64,000 bases of DNA, taken from positions 186,001-250,000 of the forward strand of contig NZ_JAGMWN010000001.1 in the NCBI RefSeq assembly GCF_017963645.1, read 5' to 3'. The translations under genes were made by a program, and so were the position numbers. Position 1 is the first letter of the stretch. Each line of letters opens with the position of its first letter. Below the pieces are notes generated by a model, which saw nothing but the letters and a program-made list of their open reading frames with translations, had not been told where the DNA came from and searched no databases. The DNA comes from Marivibrio halodurans (lineage in GTDB: Bacteria; Pseudomonadota; Alphaproteobacteria; UBA8366; Aestuariispiraceae). Of the stretch, positions 10,429 to 19,656 are shown one piece after another.

Positions 10429-12099
10429 ATGTCAGGTTACGCGACCACCGGCGCGCCCGGTGACGATGAGATGCTGTTCCTGCCGCTGGGCGGGGCCGGC
10501 GAGATCGGGATGAATCTCAATCTCTACGGCCATGCCGGCAAGTGGCTCATGGTCGATTGCGGCATTACCTTCGGCGACGACACGACGCCGGGAATCGACG
10601 TGATGATGCCGGACCCCGCCTTTATCGAGGAGCGGGTGGACGAACTGGCCGGCCTCGTGCTCACCCACGCGCACGAGGACCATCTGGGCGCCGTGCAGTA
10701 TCTTTGGCGCCGGCTGGAGTGTCCGGTCTACGCGACCCCCTTCACGGCGGCCCTGTTGCGGCGCAAGCTGGTCGAGACCGATCTGCACAACACCGTGCCG
10801 ATCCATGAGATTCCCCTGTCCGGCCGGTTCGAGGTCGGCCCGTTCGAGTTGGAATTGGTGACGTTGACCCATTCCATCCCCGAGCCGAACGCCGTCGTGG
10901 TTCGCACCAAGGCGGGCACGGTCATGCATACCGGCGACTGGAAGATCGATCCCGATCCGCTGGTTGGGCCGACGACGGACGAGGCGCGGCTGATCGAGAT
11001 CGGGGAGCAGGGCGTGCTCGCCATGGTCTGCGACAGTACCAACGCGCTGGCGCCGGGGCGCAGCGGCTCCGAATCCGATGTGCGCGACAACATGATCGAA
11101 TTGGTGAAGAGCCTCGAAGGCGGCGTCGCCATCGCCTGTTTCGCCTCCAATGTCGCGCGCATGGAGACGGCCGCCAAGGCCGCCATCGCGGCCGGCCGCC
11201 AGCCCGCCCTGGTCGGCCGATCCCTCTGGCGGATGAACGAGGCGGCGCGGGAGACCGGCTATCTCGCCGATCTTCCGCCGTTCCTGACGGACGAGGAGGC
11301 GGCGCGCCTGCCGAAGGAGAAGGTGCTCTTCATCTGTACCGGCAGCCAGGGAGAGCCCCGCGCGGCGCTCAGCCGCATCGCGCGCGACGACCATCCCTTC
11401 GTCGATCTGGGGGAGGGGGATACCGTTATCTTTTCCAGCCGCGAAATCCCGGGCAATGAGATGGCGATCGGCCGCCTTCAGAACGATCTGGCGCAGAAGC
11501 GGGTCGAGATCATCACCGCCCGCGATGCGGATATCCATACCTCCGGCCATCCCAACAGGGACGAACTGGCGGACATGTATCGCTGGATTCGTCCAAGGAT
11601 CGCGGTGCCCGTTCATGGCGAAACCCGGCATATGATGGCGCATGCGCGTCTCGCCCAGGAATGTCAGGTGCCGCACGGTATCTGCGGGCGCAACGGCACC
11701 ATGGTCGCGTTGAAGGAAAGCGGGCCCGAGGTGGTGGACGAGGTCTATTCCGGGCGCCTGATGCTGGACGGCGACAGGCTGCTGCCGATGGGGCATGCCA
11801 GTCTGAAGCACCGTCGGAAGATGGCCTATCACGGGCACGCGGTGGTCACCGTCGCGCTCGACCGGAAGGGACGGCTCGTCGACGATGCGCAGATCACGGT
11901 TTCCGGACTGCTGGACGGGGAGGGGCCGGATATCGACGATCTGCTCGACACGGCGGAGGAGACGGTGGAACGTCTCGGCGCCGGCGCGCTCAAGGATGAC
12001 GGCCAGGTCCGCGAGGCGGTGCGCCGCGCGGTGCGTAAGCGGCTGAAGGCGCTTTCCGGCAAGTATCCGCCGGTGGATGTGCATGTGATCCGGGTCTGA
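10429..12099 (+). CDS. rnj: Ribonuclease J
   Basis: Metallo-beta-lactamase/beta-CASP ribonuclease with endo- and 5'-exonuclease activity in mRNA decay and rRNA maturation. 556 residues. The zinc-binding motif HAHEDH is at residues 80-85; later ligands are in HTGDWKID. STNALAPGRSGSE, HTSGHPNRDEL and PVHGETRHMMAHA are the beta-CASP motifs, followed by the C-terminal dimer domain. Alphaproteobacteria carry rnj at this point after coaX. AGAGGGGAAA upstream can act as ribosome-binding site. Confidence 0.95.
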   Translation: MSGYATTGAPGDDEMLFLPLGGAGEIGMNLNLYGHAGKWLMVDCGITFGDDTTPGIDVMMPDPAFIEERVDELAGLVLTHAHEDHLGAVQYLWRRLECPVYATPFTAALLRRKLVETDLHNTVPIHEIPLSGRFEVGPFELELVTLTHSIPEPNAVVVRTKAGTVMHTGDWKIDPDPLVGPTTDEARLIEIGEQGVLAMVCDSTNALAPGRSGSESDVRDNMIELVKSLEGGVAIACFASNVARMETAAKAAIAAGRQPALVGRSLWRMNEAARETGYLADLPPFLTDEEAARLPKEKVLFICTGSQGEPRAALSRIARDDHPFVDLGEGDTVIFSSREIPGNEMAIGRLQNDLAQKRVEIITARDADIHTSGHPNRDELADMYRWIRPRIAVPVHGETRHMMAHARLAQECQVPHGICGRNGTMVALKESGPEVVDEVYSGRLMLDGDRLLPMGHASLKHRRKMAYHGHAVVTVALDRKGRLVDDAQITVSGLLDGEGPDIDDLLDTAEETVERLGAGALKDDGQVREAVRRAVRKRLKALSGKYPPVDVHVIRV

Positions 12100-12147
12100 G
12101 CCGTCGGGTTGATCGGACGCGGCAGGAAGGAAGAGGACGACCGGGCG

Positions 12148-12552
12148 ATGATCGGAAAGCTCAATCACGTGGCCATCGTGGTTCCGGATATCGAGGCCGG
12201 GACCGCCACCTATCGCGACACGCTGGGCGCGGCGGTTTCCGACCCCATCGACCTGCCGGATCACGGCGTGACCACCGTCTTCGTCACATTGCCGAATACC
12301 AAGATCGAATTACTGCACCCGCTGGGCGCGGAAAGCCCGATCGCCAAGTTCCTGGAAAAGAACCCGGGCGGCGGCATTCACCATGTCTGCTACGAGGTCG
12401 AGGATATCCTCGCCGCGCGCGATAAGCTGAAGGCCGACGGCATGCGTGTTCTCGGCGATGGCGAGCCCAGGACGGGCGCGCACGGCAAGCCCGTGCTGTT
12501 CCTTCACCCGAAGGATTTCCACGGTACGCTGGTCGAGTTGGAGCAGGTCTGA
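12148..12552 (+). CDS. mce: Methylmalonyl-CoA epimerase
   Basis: Interconverts the (R) and (S) forms of methylmalonyl-CoA in propionyl-CoA breakdown. 134 residues with two glyoxalase/VOC half-domains: LNHVAIVVPD at the start (metal-binding His7), IELLHPLG with the catalytic-site Glu, GGGIHHVCYEVEDI with the second metal His, and the closing LVELEQV with the metal Glu. The upstream ATG at 12109 would add a non-conserved peptide, so 12148 is chosen. Located between rnj and the DUF1467 gene, the usual alphaproteobacterial order. Confidence 0.94.
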   Translation: MIGKLNHVAIVVPDIEAGTATYRDTLGAAVSDPIDLPDHGVTTVFVTLPNTKIELLHPLGAESPIAKFLEKNPGGGIHHVCYEVEDILAARDKLKADGMRVLGDGEPRTGAHGKPVLFLHPKDFHGTLVELEQV

Positions 12553-12572
12553 GCACGGCAGGAGGCCGATCC

Positions 12573-12815
12573 ATGGGCATCGTCAGCGGTATCGTCGTTT
12601 TCCTCATCATTTGGTGGCTGGTTCTCTTCATGGTGCTGCCCTTCGGCGTGCGGCGGGAGGAGGCACCGGAGCCCGGTCACGATCCCGGCGCGCCCAAGCC
12701 ATTGCGGATCGGCCGCAAGATGCTGATCACGACCGGGATCACCTGCGTGCTGTTCGCCGGCTATTGGGCCGTGGTGCATTTCGATCTGATTACCCTGCGC
12801 CCGCCGGGCTCCTGA
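12573..12815 (+). CDS. DUF1467 family small membrane protein
   Basis: An 80-residue protein of the DUF1467 family, function unknown. Two hydrophobic helices are clear: residues 3-23, ending in LPFGVR, and about 49-68, separated by a short Pro/Gly-rich hydrophilic loop (EEAPEPGHDPGAPKPL). A strong AGGAGG precedes the ATG. It follows mce by 20 bases, its standard place in alphaproteobacteria, where proS usually comes next; here a DNA glycosylase gene follows instead. Family recognised from sequence and context; no role can be assigned. Confidence 0.88.
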   Translation: MGIVSGIVVFLIIWWLVLFMVLPFGVRREEAPEPGHDPGAPKPLRIGRKMLITTGITCVLFAGYWAVVHFDLITLRPPGS

Positions 12816-12829
12816 GGAGGGGGCGAAGG

Positions 12830-13384
12830 ATGGCTTGGTACTGCGACTACGCGATCGGCGATCCCGTCCATGGGGATTATCACGACCGGGAATATGGCTT
12901 CCCGGAGGAGGATGAGGCACGCCTGTTCGAGCGGCTGGTGCTTGAGATCAATCAGGCGGGCCTGAACTGGGGATTGATCCTCAAGAAACGGGGGCGCTTC
13001 CAGACGGCCTATGACGGCTTCGAGGTGGATCGCGTCGCCGCCTATGGCGAGGCGGAAGTCGCGCGTCTTCTGGCCGACCCGGGGATTATCCGCAATCGTC
13101 TTAAGGTCGCGGCGGCGATCCACAATGCCGGCGTGATCCAGGGGTTTCGGGAGAGCCACGGCGGGTTCGCCCCTTGGCTCGCGGCGCACCACCCCTTGAC
13201 CAAGCCGCAATGGGTGAAACTCTTCAAGAAGACGTTCCGCTTCACCGGCGGCGAGATCACGGGCGAATTCCTGATGTCGATCGGCTATCTGCCCGGTACG
13301 CACCGCGCGGATTGCCCGGCCGCGAAGCGGATCGCGATGCTCGACCCGCCCTGGATGCGGGTTGGCGAATCCTTCTACGCTTGA
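12830..13384 (+). CDS. tag: DNA-3-methyladenine glycosylase I
   Basis: Base-excision repair enzyme that removes 3-methyladenine from alkylated DNA. 184 residues with the helix-hairpin-helix glycosylase fold. The zinc snap that ties the termini together in Tag appears intact: Cys5 and a His in GDYHDREYGFP near the N terminus, His and Cys in THRADC near the C terminus. The conserved LEINQAGLNWGLILKKR region (substrate pocket) is present. The start at 12830 follows GAGGAGGGGG; a longer frame upstream overlaps mce and is a shadow. It starts 14 bases after the DUF1467 gene. Confidence 0.93.
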   Translation: MAWYCDYAIGDPVHGDYHDREYGFPEEDEARLFERLVLEINQAGLNWGLILKKRGRFQTAYDGFEVDRVAAYGEAEVARLLADPGIIRNRLKVAAAIHNAGVIQGFRESHGGFAPWLAAHHPLTKPQWVKLFKKTFRFTGGEITGEFLMSIGYLPGTHRADCPAAKRIAMLDPPWMRVGESFYA

Positions 13385-13424
13385 CCCCGGTCGCTCCGGT
13401 CCACTTGAAACGGGAAGGCTGCCC

Positions 13425-14231
13425 ATGGCCCCCGCATCGCCACAGATCAAACCCCTCTCCGGCAAGCTCTATCACCGGGAGCTCAAGCGCCTTCAGGTCG
13501 AATTGGTCAAGCTCCAGCATTGGGTGCAGGGGCGGGGGCTGAAGCTCGTGGTGCTTTTCGAGGGGCGGGACGCCGCCGGCAAGGGCGGGGCCATCAAACG
13601 CGTATCGGAGCATCTCAACCCGCGAATCTGCCGAATCGCCGCCTTGGGCACCCCGACGGAGCGGGAGCGCACGCAATGGTATTTCCAGCGCTATGTCGCG
13701 GAACTACCGGCGGCCGGGGAGATCGTGCTGTTCGATCGCTCCTGGTACAATCGCGCGGGTGTCGAGCGGGTCATGGGCTTCTGCACCGAGGAGGAGTACC
13801 GCGAATTCCTGCGCGACTGTCCGGAGTTCGAGCGGATGTTGGTTCGTTCGGGCATCATCCTCGTCAAATACTGGTTTTCGGTCAGCGAGGCGGAGCAGGA
13901 GCGGCGCCTCCGGGCGCGGCTGGCCGATCCGGCCAAGCGCTGGAAATTGAGTAGGATCGATCTAGAGGCCCGCAAGCATTGGGACGATTATTCCGAGGCG
14001 AAGGATAGTATGTTCGCCCATACGGACATCCGGCAGGCACCTTGGTACGTGGTGGATGCGGAGGATAAGAAGCGCGCGAGGCTTAATTGTATCCGGCATC
14101 TCCTATCCCTGATCCCCTATGAGGATGAGATGCCGGCCCCCCTTAAGCTACCGCCGCGCCCCAAAGGTCGACGGCCGCTGGAGCGCCCCCCGATGACCGA
14201 CCAGACGATGGTGCCGGATTTTTATGGATAG
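13425..14231 (+). CDS. ppk2: Polyphosphate kinase 2 family protein
   Basis: Transfers phosphate between inorganic polyphosphate and nucleotides; class I members mainly use polyphosphate to rephosphorylate ADP or GDP. 268 residues. Walker A GRDAAGKG is at residues 47-54, Walker B-like FDRSWYNR at 103-110, and the lid with WKLSRIDLEARKHWDDYS follows. This single-domain length and motif set fit class I. ATG 13425 after GGGAAGG is preferred to 13362. It lies 40 bases after tag and is followed by a hairpin and a 386-base non-coding stretch. The direction of the reaction is inferred from the family. Confidence 0.9.
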   Translation: MAPASPQIKPLSGKLYHRELKRLQVELVKLQHWVQGRGLKLVVLFEGRDAAGKGGAIKRVSEHLNPRICRIAALGTPTERERTQWYFQRYVAELPAAGEIVLFDRSWYNRAGVERVMGFCTEEEYREFLRDCPEFERMLVRSGIILVKYWFSVSEAEQERRLRARLADPAKRWKLSRIDLEARKHWDDYSEAKDSMFAHTDIRQAPWYVVDAEDKKRARLNCIRHLLSLIPYEDEMPAPLKLPPRPKGRRPLERPPMTDQTMVPDFYG

Positions 14232-14617
14232 GGATCGACCAGCTTGCCGGTCGGACGTCGAAGCGGAAATGAAAATGAGCGGAGACCACGGTCTCCGCCC
14301 ATCTAAACGTGCCTTTCAATCGGCCCGCACCGTAAGCGCGCTATAGAGCGCGCCGATATGTTCGCTAACCCCTGAAGGCCCTCCCTAAACTTGGGCCACC
14401 CGACGGCGGTTTGCGGTTCTTGCCGCCCGCATCTTTCTTATCGGTAAGAGAGTCATACTGGAATCTTTAGCCGTCGTCACCCATTTTTTGCACAAAAATT
14501 AGGCGCTGCACTGCAACATAAAAAAGCAAAAAATTGTGCGGTGCGAGATAGCTTGGGAATCCGGGGGTGGCTCGTGTATGACCAATACATGAAGGGGCAA
14601 GGGGGACGCTTCAGGGC
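14232..14617. other. Non-coding stretch between ppk2 and the BMP-type ABC operon
   Basis: 386 bases without a convincing gene. It holds the hairpin at 14279-14298, a second perfect hairpin at 14336-14353 (7-bp arms around ATAG) and, from about 14450 to 14545, an AT-rich patch unlike the surrounding GC-rich DNA that probably contains the promoter of the ABC operon. I could not find a -35/-10 pair with normal spacing, nor fold the last 100 bases into a purine riboswitch I recognise. Confidence 0.6.
14279..14298 (+). terminator. Hairpin after ppk2, candidate terminator
   Basis: Perfect 8-bp inverted repeat GCGGAGAC/GTCTCCGC around the loop CACG, 48 bases after the ppk2 stop. There is no T-run behind it, so an intrinsic terminator is only one reading; an mRNA 3'-end stabiliser is another. 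Confidence 0.4.
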
Positions 14618-16237
14618 ATGTCCGCGAAACCGGGAATGAACGGATCGTCCGGCGCGCATCCACGCCTGATTCTGCGTGGGATCACCAAGCGTTATCCGGG
14701 CGTGCTCGCCAATGACCGGATCGACCTGACGCTCGGTGCCGGTGAGATTCACGCGCTGCTCGGCGAGAATGGCGCGGGAAAATCAACCCTGGTCCAGATC
14801 GTCTACGGTGTCGTCCGCGCTGATGCGGGTCGGATTCTGTGGAACGGCGCGGCGGTCACGGTGGACGGGCCGGCGGGTGCGCGGGCGCTCGGCATCGGCA
14901 TGGTGTTCCAGCATTTCTCGCTGTTCGAGTCCCTGACCGTGGCGGAGAATGTCGCGCTGGGACTCGATCCGAAGAGCGAGGCCGGAGCCCGCGACATGGC
15001 GGCGTTGTCGGCGCGAATCGCGGAGGTTTCGGCGCGCTACGGCCTGACCCTCGACCCCGAGGCGCGGGTCTTCGACCTGTCCGTCGGGGAACGCCAGCGG
15101 GTCGAGATCGTGCGGTGCCTGCTGCAGGACCCGAGCCTGCTGATCATGGACGAGCCGACCTCCGTTCTTACTCCGCAGGAGGCCGACCAGCTTTTCGAGA
15201 CGCTTCGGCGTCTCGCCGCCGAGGGGCGGACCATCCTCTATATCAGTCACAAGCTGGACGAAATCCGGCGGCTTTGCGATTCGGCGACGATTCTGCGCGG
15301 CGGGCGCGTGGTGGCCACATGCGACCCACGGACGGAAACCGCGCCGTCGCTGGCCCGGCTGATGATCGGCGAGGAGGTGCGGGCGACCCGGAAGGAAACG
15401 GCAGGGGCGAAGCCGCGCATGGATGAGCTTCTGCGGGTCGAGGGGTTGTCGATGAAGGCGACCAATCCGCTGGGAACGCCGCTTCATGACGTTCGTCTTC
15501 GTCTTCGGGAAGGGGAGATACTGGGTATCGCCGGCGTCGCGGGGAATGGGCAGAACACGCTTCTCGCCGCGCTCAGCGGGGAGTTGCCGGCGCCGCGCGC
15601 GGACGCCATCCGTTTCGAGGGGGTGTCTATCGGCTTGGAAGGCGCCCGCGCCCGGCGCGACCGGGGCATCAATTTCGTCCCAGAGGACCGGCTGGGGCAT
15701 GGCGCGGTCGCGGATCTGTCGCTCGCCGACAATGCGTTGCTGTCCGGCTGGCGGCGCTGGTCGCTGGTGCGGCGTGGGCTCGTTTCCTTCGCGCGCAGCC
15801 GGGAGCGGGCGGAACAGGTCGTGGCGCGTTTCTCCGTCGCCGCGCCCGGCGCGCACGCGGCGGCGCGCAGCCTATCCGGCGGCAATCTCCAGAAATTCAT
15901 CATCGGACGCGAGATCATGCAGCGGCCCCGGCTGCTGATCGCCGCCCATCCGACATGGGGCGTCGATGCAGGCGCGGCCGCGGCGATCCACAAGGCCTTG
16001 ATCGAACTGGCCGCGTCCGGCGCCGGCGTGATCGTCGTCAGCCAGGATCTGGACGAGCTTTTCACGCTGGCCGATCGGGTCGCGGTGATCTGTGCCGGGC
16101 GGCTCTCCGCCAGCCGGCCGGCGCACGAGGTAACGGCGGAGGATGTCGGGTTGATGATGGGCGGCCTGTTCGACGCCGCCATCGCCAAGGGCGGCGGCGT
16201 GCCGAGCGAGACGGGGGATACGCGCGATGGCGGTTAG
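14618..16237 (+). CDS. ABC transporter ATP-binding protein (double NBD, BMP/nucleoside-type importer)
   Basis: Energises an importer whose binding protein is of the BMP family, usually for purine nucleosides. 539 residues with two fused nucleotide-binding domains. The first has Walker A GENGAGKST (49-57), signature LSVGERQRVEIVR and Walker B LLIMDEPTSVLT. The second has a degenerate Walker A, GVAGNGQNTLL, and the signature LSGGNLQKFIIGRE; this asymmetry is normal for the sugar/nucleoside (RbsA-like) class. It overlaps the first permease gene by 11 bases. Substrate is inferred from family only. Confidence 0.9.
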   Translation: MSAKPGMNGSSGAHPRLILRGITKRYPGVLANDRIDLTLGAGEIHALLGENGAGKSTLVQIVYGVVRADAGRILWNGAAVTVDGPAGARALGIGMVFQHFSLFESLTVAENVALGLDPKSEAGARDMAALSARIAEVSARYGLTLDPEARVFDLSVGERQRVEIVRCLLQDPSLLIMDEPTSVLTPQEADQLFETLRRLAAEGRTILYISHKLDEIRRLCDSATILRGGRVVATCDPRTETAPSLARLMIGEEVRATRKETAGAKPRMDELLRVEGLSMKATNPLGTPLHDVRLRLREGEILGIAGVAGNGQNTLLAALSGELPAPRADAIRFEGVSIGLEGARARRDRGINFVPEDRLGHGAVADLSLADNALLSGWRRWSLVRRGLVSFARSRERAEQVVARFSVAAPGAHAAARSLSGGNLQKFIIGREIMQRPRLLIAAHPTWGVDAGAAAAIHKALIELAASGAGVIVVSQDLDELFTLADRVAVICAGRLSASRPAHEVTAEDVGLMMGGLFDAAIAKGGGVPSETGDTRDGG

Positions 16238-17369
16238 CGGTCTCCTCGGCCTTCGCCTCGAACGCCGCGCCAACGCGTCGCGTGCCATGCTGCTGGTCAC
16301 GCCGCCGCTGGCGGTATTGCTGACGGTCCTTTCCGGGGCGGTGCTGTTCGCGGCACTGGGTTTCGATCCGGTGAAGGCGCTGATGTCCTATTTTGTGGCG
16401 CCGATTTCCACCCGCTACGGTATCGGCGAACTGGCGGTGAAGGCGACGCCGTTGGCGATGATCGGGATCGGCCTAGCGCTCGGCTTCCGGGGGAATGTCT
16501 GGAACATCGGGGCGGAGGGGCAGTTGACCCTGGGCGCGATCTGCGCCGGTGGTCTGGCGCTCGCTTTCCATGGGCAGGAGGGGCCGTGGCTTCTGCCGCT
16601 GATGATGCTGGCGGGGGCGGCGGGCGGCCTGGCCTATGGCGCCATACCGGCTTGGTTGCGCACGCGCTTCAACGCCAATGAGATCCTGACCAGCCTGATG
16701 CTGACCTATGTGGGGACGCTGCTTCTCAGCTATCTGGTCACGGGTCCGTGGAAGGACCCGGACGGCTTCAATTTTCCCGAATCGCGGCTGTTCAACGATG
16801 CGGCGCTGCTTCCCATCATCCTTGACGGAACACGGATGCATTTGGGCGCGCCGTTGGCGCTGCTGGCGGTCGTCGTGGGGTGGGTGATCGTCGCGCGAAC
16901 GCTGATCGGATTTCAGATCAAGGTGGTGGGCCTAACACCGATCGCCGCGGGCTATGCCGGCTTTAGCCAGGCGCGCACGATCTGGTTCACGCTGCTGCTT
17001 TCCGGCGGGCTGGCGGGGCTCGCCGGCGCGATCGAGGTCGCGGGGCCGATCGGCCAGTTGCAGCCCAGCATATCGCCCGGCTACGGCTTCACCGCCATCA
17101 TCGTCGCCTTTCTGGGCAGGTTACATCCGGTGGGTGTTCTGCTGGCGGCGCTGCTGATGGCGCTGAGCTATCTGGGCGGGGAGCACGCGCAGATCGAGCT
17201 CGGCTTGCCATTGGCGCTGACCGGGGTCTTCCAGGGGATGTTGCTGTTCTTCCTTCTGGCGAGCGATTTCCTGGTGCATTACCGCCTGCGGCGGGTCGCC
17301 CCCCCAGGCGTCCGCGCCGCGCGCGGCCGGGTAGGGGAGGCAAGGCGGCGATGGACATCCTTTCCATGA
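16227..17369 (+). CDS. BMP-type ABC transporter permease 1
   Basis: Inner-membrane permease of the branched-chain amino acid/ribose permease type found in BMP importers. 380 residues with about eight to ten hydrophobic helices and the family motif LGFRGNVWNIGAEGQLTLGA. The last 30 residues are basic and Pro/Arg-rich, facing the cytoplasm. It overlaps the ATPase gene by 11 bases at its start and the next permease gene by 19 bases at its end, so the three are translated from one message. Confidence 0.9.
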   Translation: MAVSGLLGLRLERRANASRAMLLVTPPLAVLLTVLSGAVLFAALGFDPVKALMSYFVAPISTRYGIGELAVKATPLAMIGIGLALGFRGNVWNIGAEGQLTLGAICAGGLALAFHGQEGPWLLPLMMLAGAAGGLAYGAIPAWLRTRFNANEILTSLMLTYVGTLLLSYLVTGPWKDPDGFNFPESRLFNDAALLPIILDGTRMHLGAPLALLAVVVGWVIVARTLIGFQIKVVGLTPIAAGYAGFSQARTIWFTLLLSGGLAGLAGAIEVAGPIGQLQPSISPGYGFTAIIVAFLGRLHPVGVLLAALLMALSYLGGEHAQIELGLPLALTGVFQGMLLFFLLASDFLVHYRLRRVAPPGVRAARGRVGEARRRWTSFP

Positions 17370-18271
17370 TCCTTATGTCGGTCGTTGCCGCCGCGACACC
17401 CCTGCTTTTCGCGGGCCTGGGCGAGTTGGTGACGGAGAAGGCGGGTGTCCTCAATCTCGGCGTCGAGGGCATGATGCTGATGGGCGCGGTGATCGGCTTC
17501 GCGGTCACGGCGGTGACGGGGACGGCCTTTCTGGGGATTCCGGCGGCGGCGCTGGCGGGCGCGGCGATGGCGGGGCTGTTCGCGCTGCTGACTCTCAACC
17601 TGTTGGCCAATCAGGTGGCGACGGGTCTCGCGCTGACGCTTTTCGGTGTCGGGCTCAGTTCGCTGATCGGCCAGGATTTCGTCGGCACGCCGCTCGACCG
17701 GCTGCCCCAGCTCGACATTCCGGGCTTGAGCACGGTGCCGGTGATCGGCCCGGTGCTGTTCGGGCAGGATGCGCTCGTCTATCTATCGCTGCTGGCGGTC
17801 GGCGGGGTCGTCTGGTTCCTGGCGCGCACGCGCGCCGGGCTCGTCCTGAAGGCGGTGGGGGAGAATCCGGCCGCCGCTCACAGGCTCGGCCATTCGGTGC
17901 TGGGCGTGCGCTGGCTGGCGGTGCTGTTCGGCGGGGCGATGTCCGGGATCGGCGGGGCCTATCTGTCGCTCGCCTATACCCCGCTTTGGGCGGAGAATAT
18001 GACGGCGGGACGTGGCTGGATCGCGCTGGCGCTGGTTGTTTTCGCGACCTGGCGGCCGGGGCGGGTATTGCTCGGCGCCTATCTCTTCGGCGGGGTGACG
18101 ATCGCCCAGCTTCACGCCCAATCCGCCGGCATCGATATCCCCAGCCAGTTCATGTCGATGCTGCCCTATGTCGCGACCATCCTCGTCCTCGTGCTGATCA
18201 GCCGCGACGCGACGCGCATCCGCCTCAACGCGCCGGCTTCCATCGGCAAGGTGTTCCATCCGGGCGGGTGA
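17351..18271 (+). CDS. BMP-type ABC transporter permease 2
   Basis: Second permease subunit, 306 residues, about eight to ten transmembrane helices. The conserved segment TEKAGVLNLGVEGMMLMGA marks it as the partner permease of BMP importers. Its start overlaps the end of permease 1. A 107-base gap separates it from the binding-protein gene; the gap contains a weak inverted repeat (CGAGC...GCTCG), as often seen where the binding protein is made in excess. Confidence 0.9.
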   Translation: MDILSMILMSVVAAATPLLFAGLGELVTEKAGVLNLGVEGMMLMGAVIGFAVTAVTGTAFLGIPAAALAGAAMAGLFALLTLNLLANQVATGLALTLFGVGLSSLIGQDFVGTPLDRLPQLDIPGLSTVPVIGPVLFGQDALVYLSLLAVGGVVWFLARTRAGLVLKAVGENPAAAHRLGHSVLGVRWLAVLFGGAMSGIGGAYLSLAYTPLWAENMTAGRGWIALALVVFATWRPGRVLLGAYLFGGVTIAQLHAQSAGIDIPSQFMSMLPYVATILVLVLISRDATRIRLNAPASIGKVFHPGG

Positions 18272-18378
18272 GGGATTATGCTCGCCGGTCAGCGAATAGG
18301 ACAAAGTTCGAGCGGGATGGAAACGGCTCGCGATCGATGACCCGATCGACCTCATTTCAGAACTCAGGAGCATCGCCC

Positions 18379-19473
18379 ATGCGTATCAATCGTCGTCGTT
18401 TCACCCAGCTTTCCCTAGCCGCGGCGGCCACGCCCGCGGCCTTCGCGATCGGCGGCAAGGCCCGCGCGGCAGACCCGCTGAAGATCGGTTTCGTCTATGT
18501 CGGCCCGATCGGCGATCATGGCTGGACCTACCAGCACGATCAGGGCCGCCTCGCGGTCGAGGAGGAATTCGGCGATCAGGTCGAGACCAGCTTCGTCGAG
18601 AATGTCTCGGAGGGCGCGGACGCGGAACGCGTCATCAACCAGCTCGCGACCACGGGACACGGGCTGATCTTCACCACCTCCTTCGGTTTCATGAATCCGA
18701 CCCTGAAGGTGGCCAAGCGCCATCCCGACGTGCGGTTCGAGCATGCGACCGGCTATAAGCGCGCCGACAATCTGGCGACCTATGCCGCGCGCTTCTATGA
18801 GGGGCGCACCGTCAGCGGCATCCTGGCGGCGCATGTGACGAAAACGAACACGATCGGCTATATCGCCTCCTTCCCGATTCCGGAGGTGGTGCGCGGCATC
18901 GGCGCCTTCACCGTCGCCGCCCGGCGTATCAATCCGGACCTTCAGGTGAAGGTGGTCTGGGTCAATAGCTGGTACGACCCGGGCAAGGAGGCCGATGCGG
19001 CCAAGGCGCTGATCGATCAGGGCGCCGACGTGTTGTTGCAACATACCGATTCGCCGGCCCCGGTGCAGGTCGCGGAGGAACGCGGCGTCAAATGCGTCGG
19101 CCAAGCCTCCGACATGTCCCGCTTCGGGCCGACGGCGCATATGACCGCCGTGGTCGACGATTGGGCGCCTTATTACAAGGAGCGGGTGAAGCTCGCCCTC
19201 GACGGCGGTTGGTCCGCGACCGACACTTGGGGTGGCTTGGCGAGCGGGATGGTGAAGCTTTCCCCCTTCAACGGGAATCTGCCGGCGGAAGCGATTTCCG
19301 ATGCGGAGGCGGCCATCGCCGCGATCGAGAGCGGCGAGCGCCATGCCTTCGACGGTCCGGTCCGCGATCAGTCCGGTACGGTACGCGTGCCGGAGGGCGA
19401 GCATCTCTCCGACGAGGGGTTGCTCGGCATGGATTGGTATGTCGAGGGAGTTCAGGGCAAGCTTCCGGGCTGA
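18379..19473 (+). CDS. BMP family ABC transporter substrate-binding protein
   Basis: Periplasmic binding protein of the importer encoded just upstream, BMP/PnrA family (basic membrane protein; characterised members bind purine nucleosides). 364 residues. The N terminus has a twin-arginine-like signal (NRRRFTQLSLAAAA) ending near KARA, so export may be by Tat. The mature protein begins DPLKIGFVYVGPIGDHGWTY, the standard BMP opening, with VVWVNSWYDPGKEADAAKAL further on. ATG 18379 follows CAGGAG. Substrate not provable here. Confidence 0.9.
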   Translation: MRINRRRFTQLSLAAAATPAAFAIGGKARAADPLKIGFVYVGPIGDHGWTYQHDQGRLAVEEEFGDQVETSFVENVSEGADAERVINQLATTGHGLIFTTSFGFMNPTLKVAKRHPDVRFEHATGYKRADNLATYAARFYEGRTVSGILAAHVTKTNTIGYIASFPIPEVVRGIGAFTVAARRINPDLQVKVVWVNSWYDPGKEADAAKALIDQGADVLLQHTDSPAPVQVAEERGVKCVGQASDMSRFGPTAHMTAVVDDWAPYYKERVKLALDGGWSATDTWGGLASGMVKLSPFNGNLPAEAISDAEAAIAAIESGERHAFDGPVRDQSGTVRVPEGEHLSDEGLLGMDWYVEGVQGKLPG

Positions 19474-19499
19474 TGCCCCGGAAGTCTGCCCCGGAAGCC
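19474..19499 (+). repeat. Two 13-bp tandem copies directly after the BMP gene stop
   Basis: TGCCCCGGAAGTC (19474-19486) and TGCCCCGGAAGCC (19487-19499) lie head to tail, 12 of 13 identical, starting at the base after the stop codon. No coding role. One of several short tandem duplications in this window. Confidence 0.7.
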
Positions 19500-19514
19500 C
19501 GGATCTCGGTGGAC

Positions 19515-19545
19515 GTCGGCGGTGTCGTATTTGCGGCCCGCCGAC
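19515..19545 (+). terminator. Hairpin downstream of the BMP operon
   Basis: Perfect 8-bp inverted repeat GTCGGCGG/CCGCCGAC with a 15-base loop, 41 bases after the binding-protein stop. No T-run follows, so it may be a weak terminator or a 3'-end stabiliser. Confidence 0.35.
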
Positions 19546-19656
19546 CTCCCCTGATAAGACCGAATGGGCCCGGCCCGGATGACCGGCCCGAAGCGGTATT
19601 AAGGTGTTGTCAATGAATCGGCGCCGATACTTCCTGTCATTGGGGCGGAGGCAAGG

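Noticed and set aside
14520-14617. Possible purine or xanthine riboswitch before the BMP-type importer
   Set aside because: The location would suit one, but I could not find the conserved core or stems of any riboswitch class known to me.
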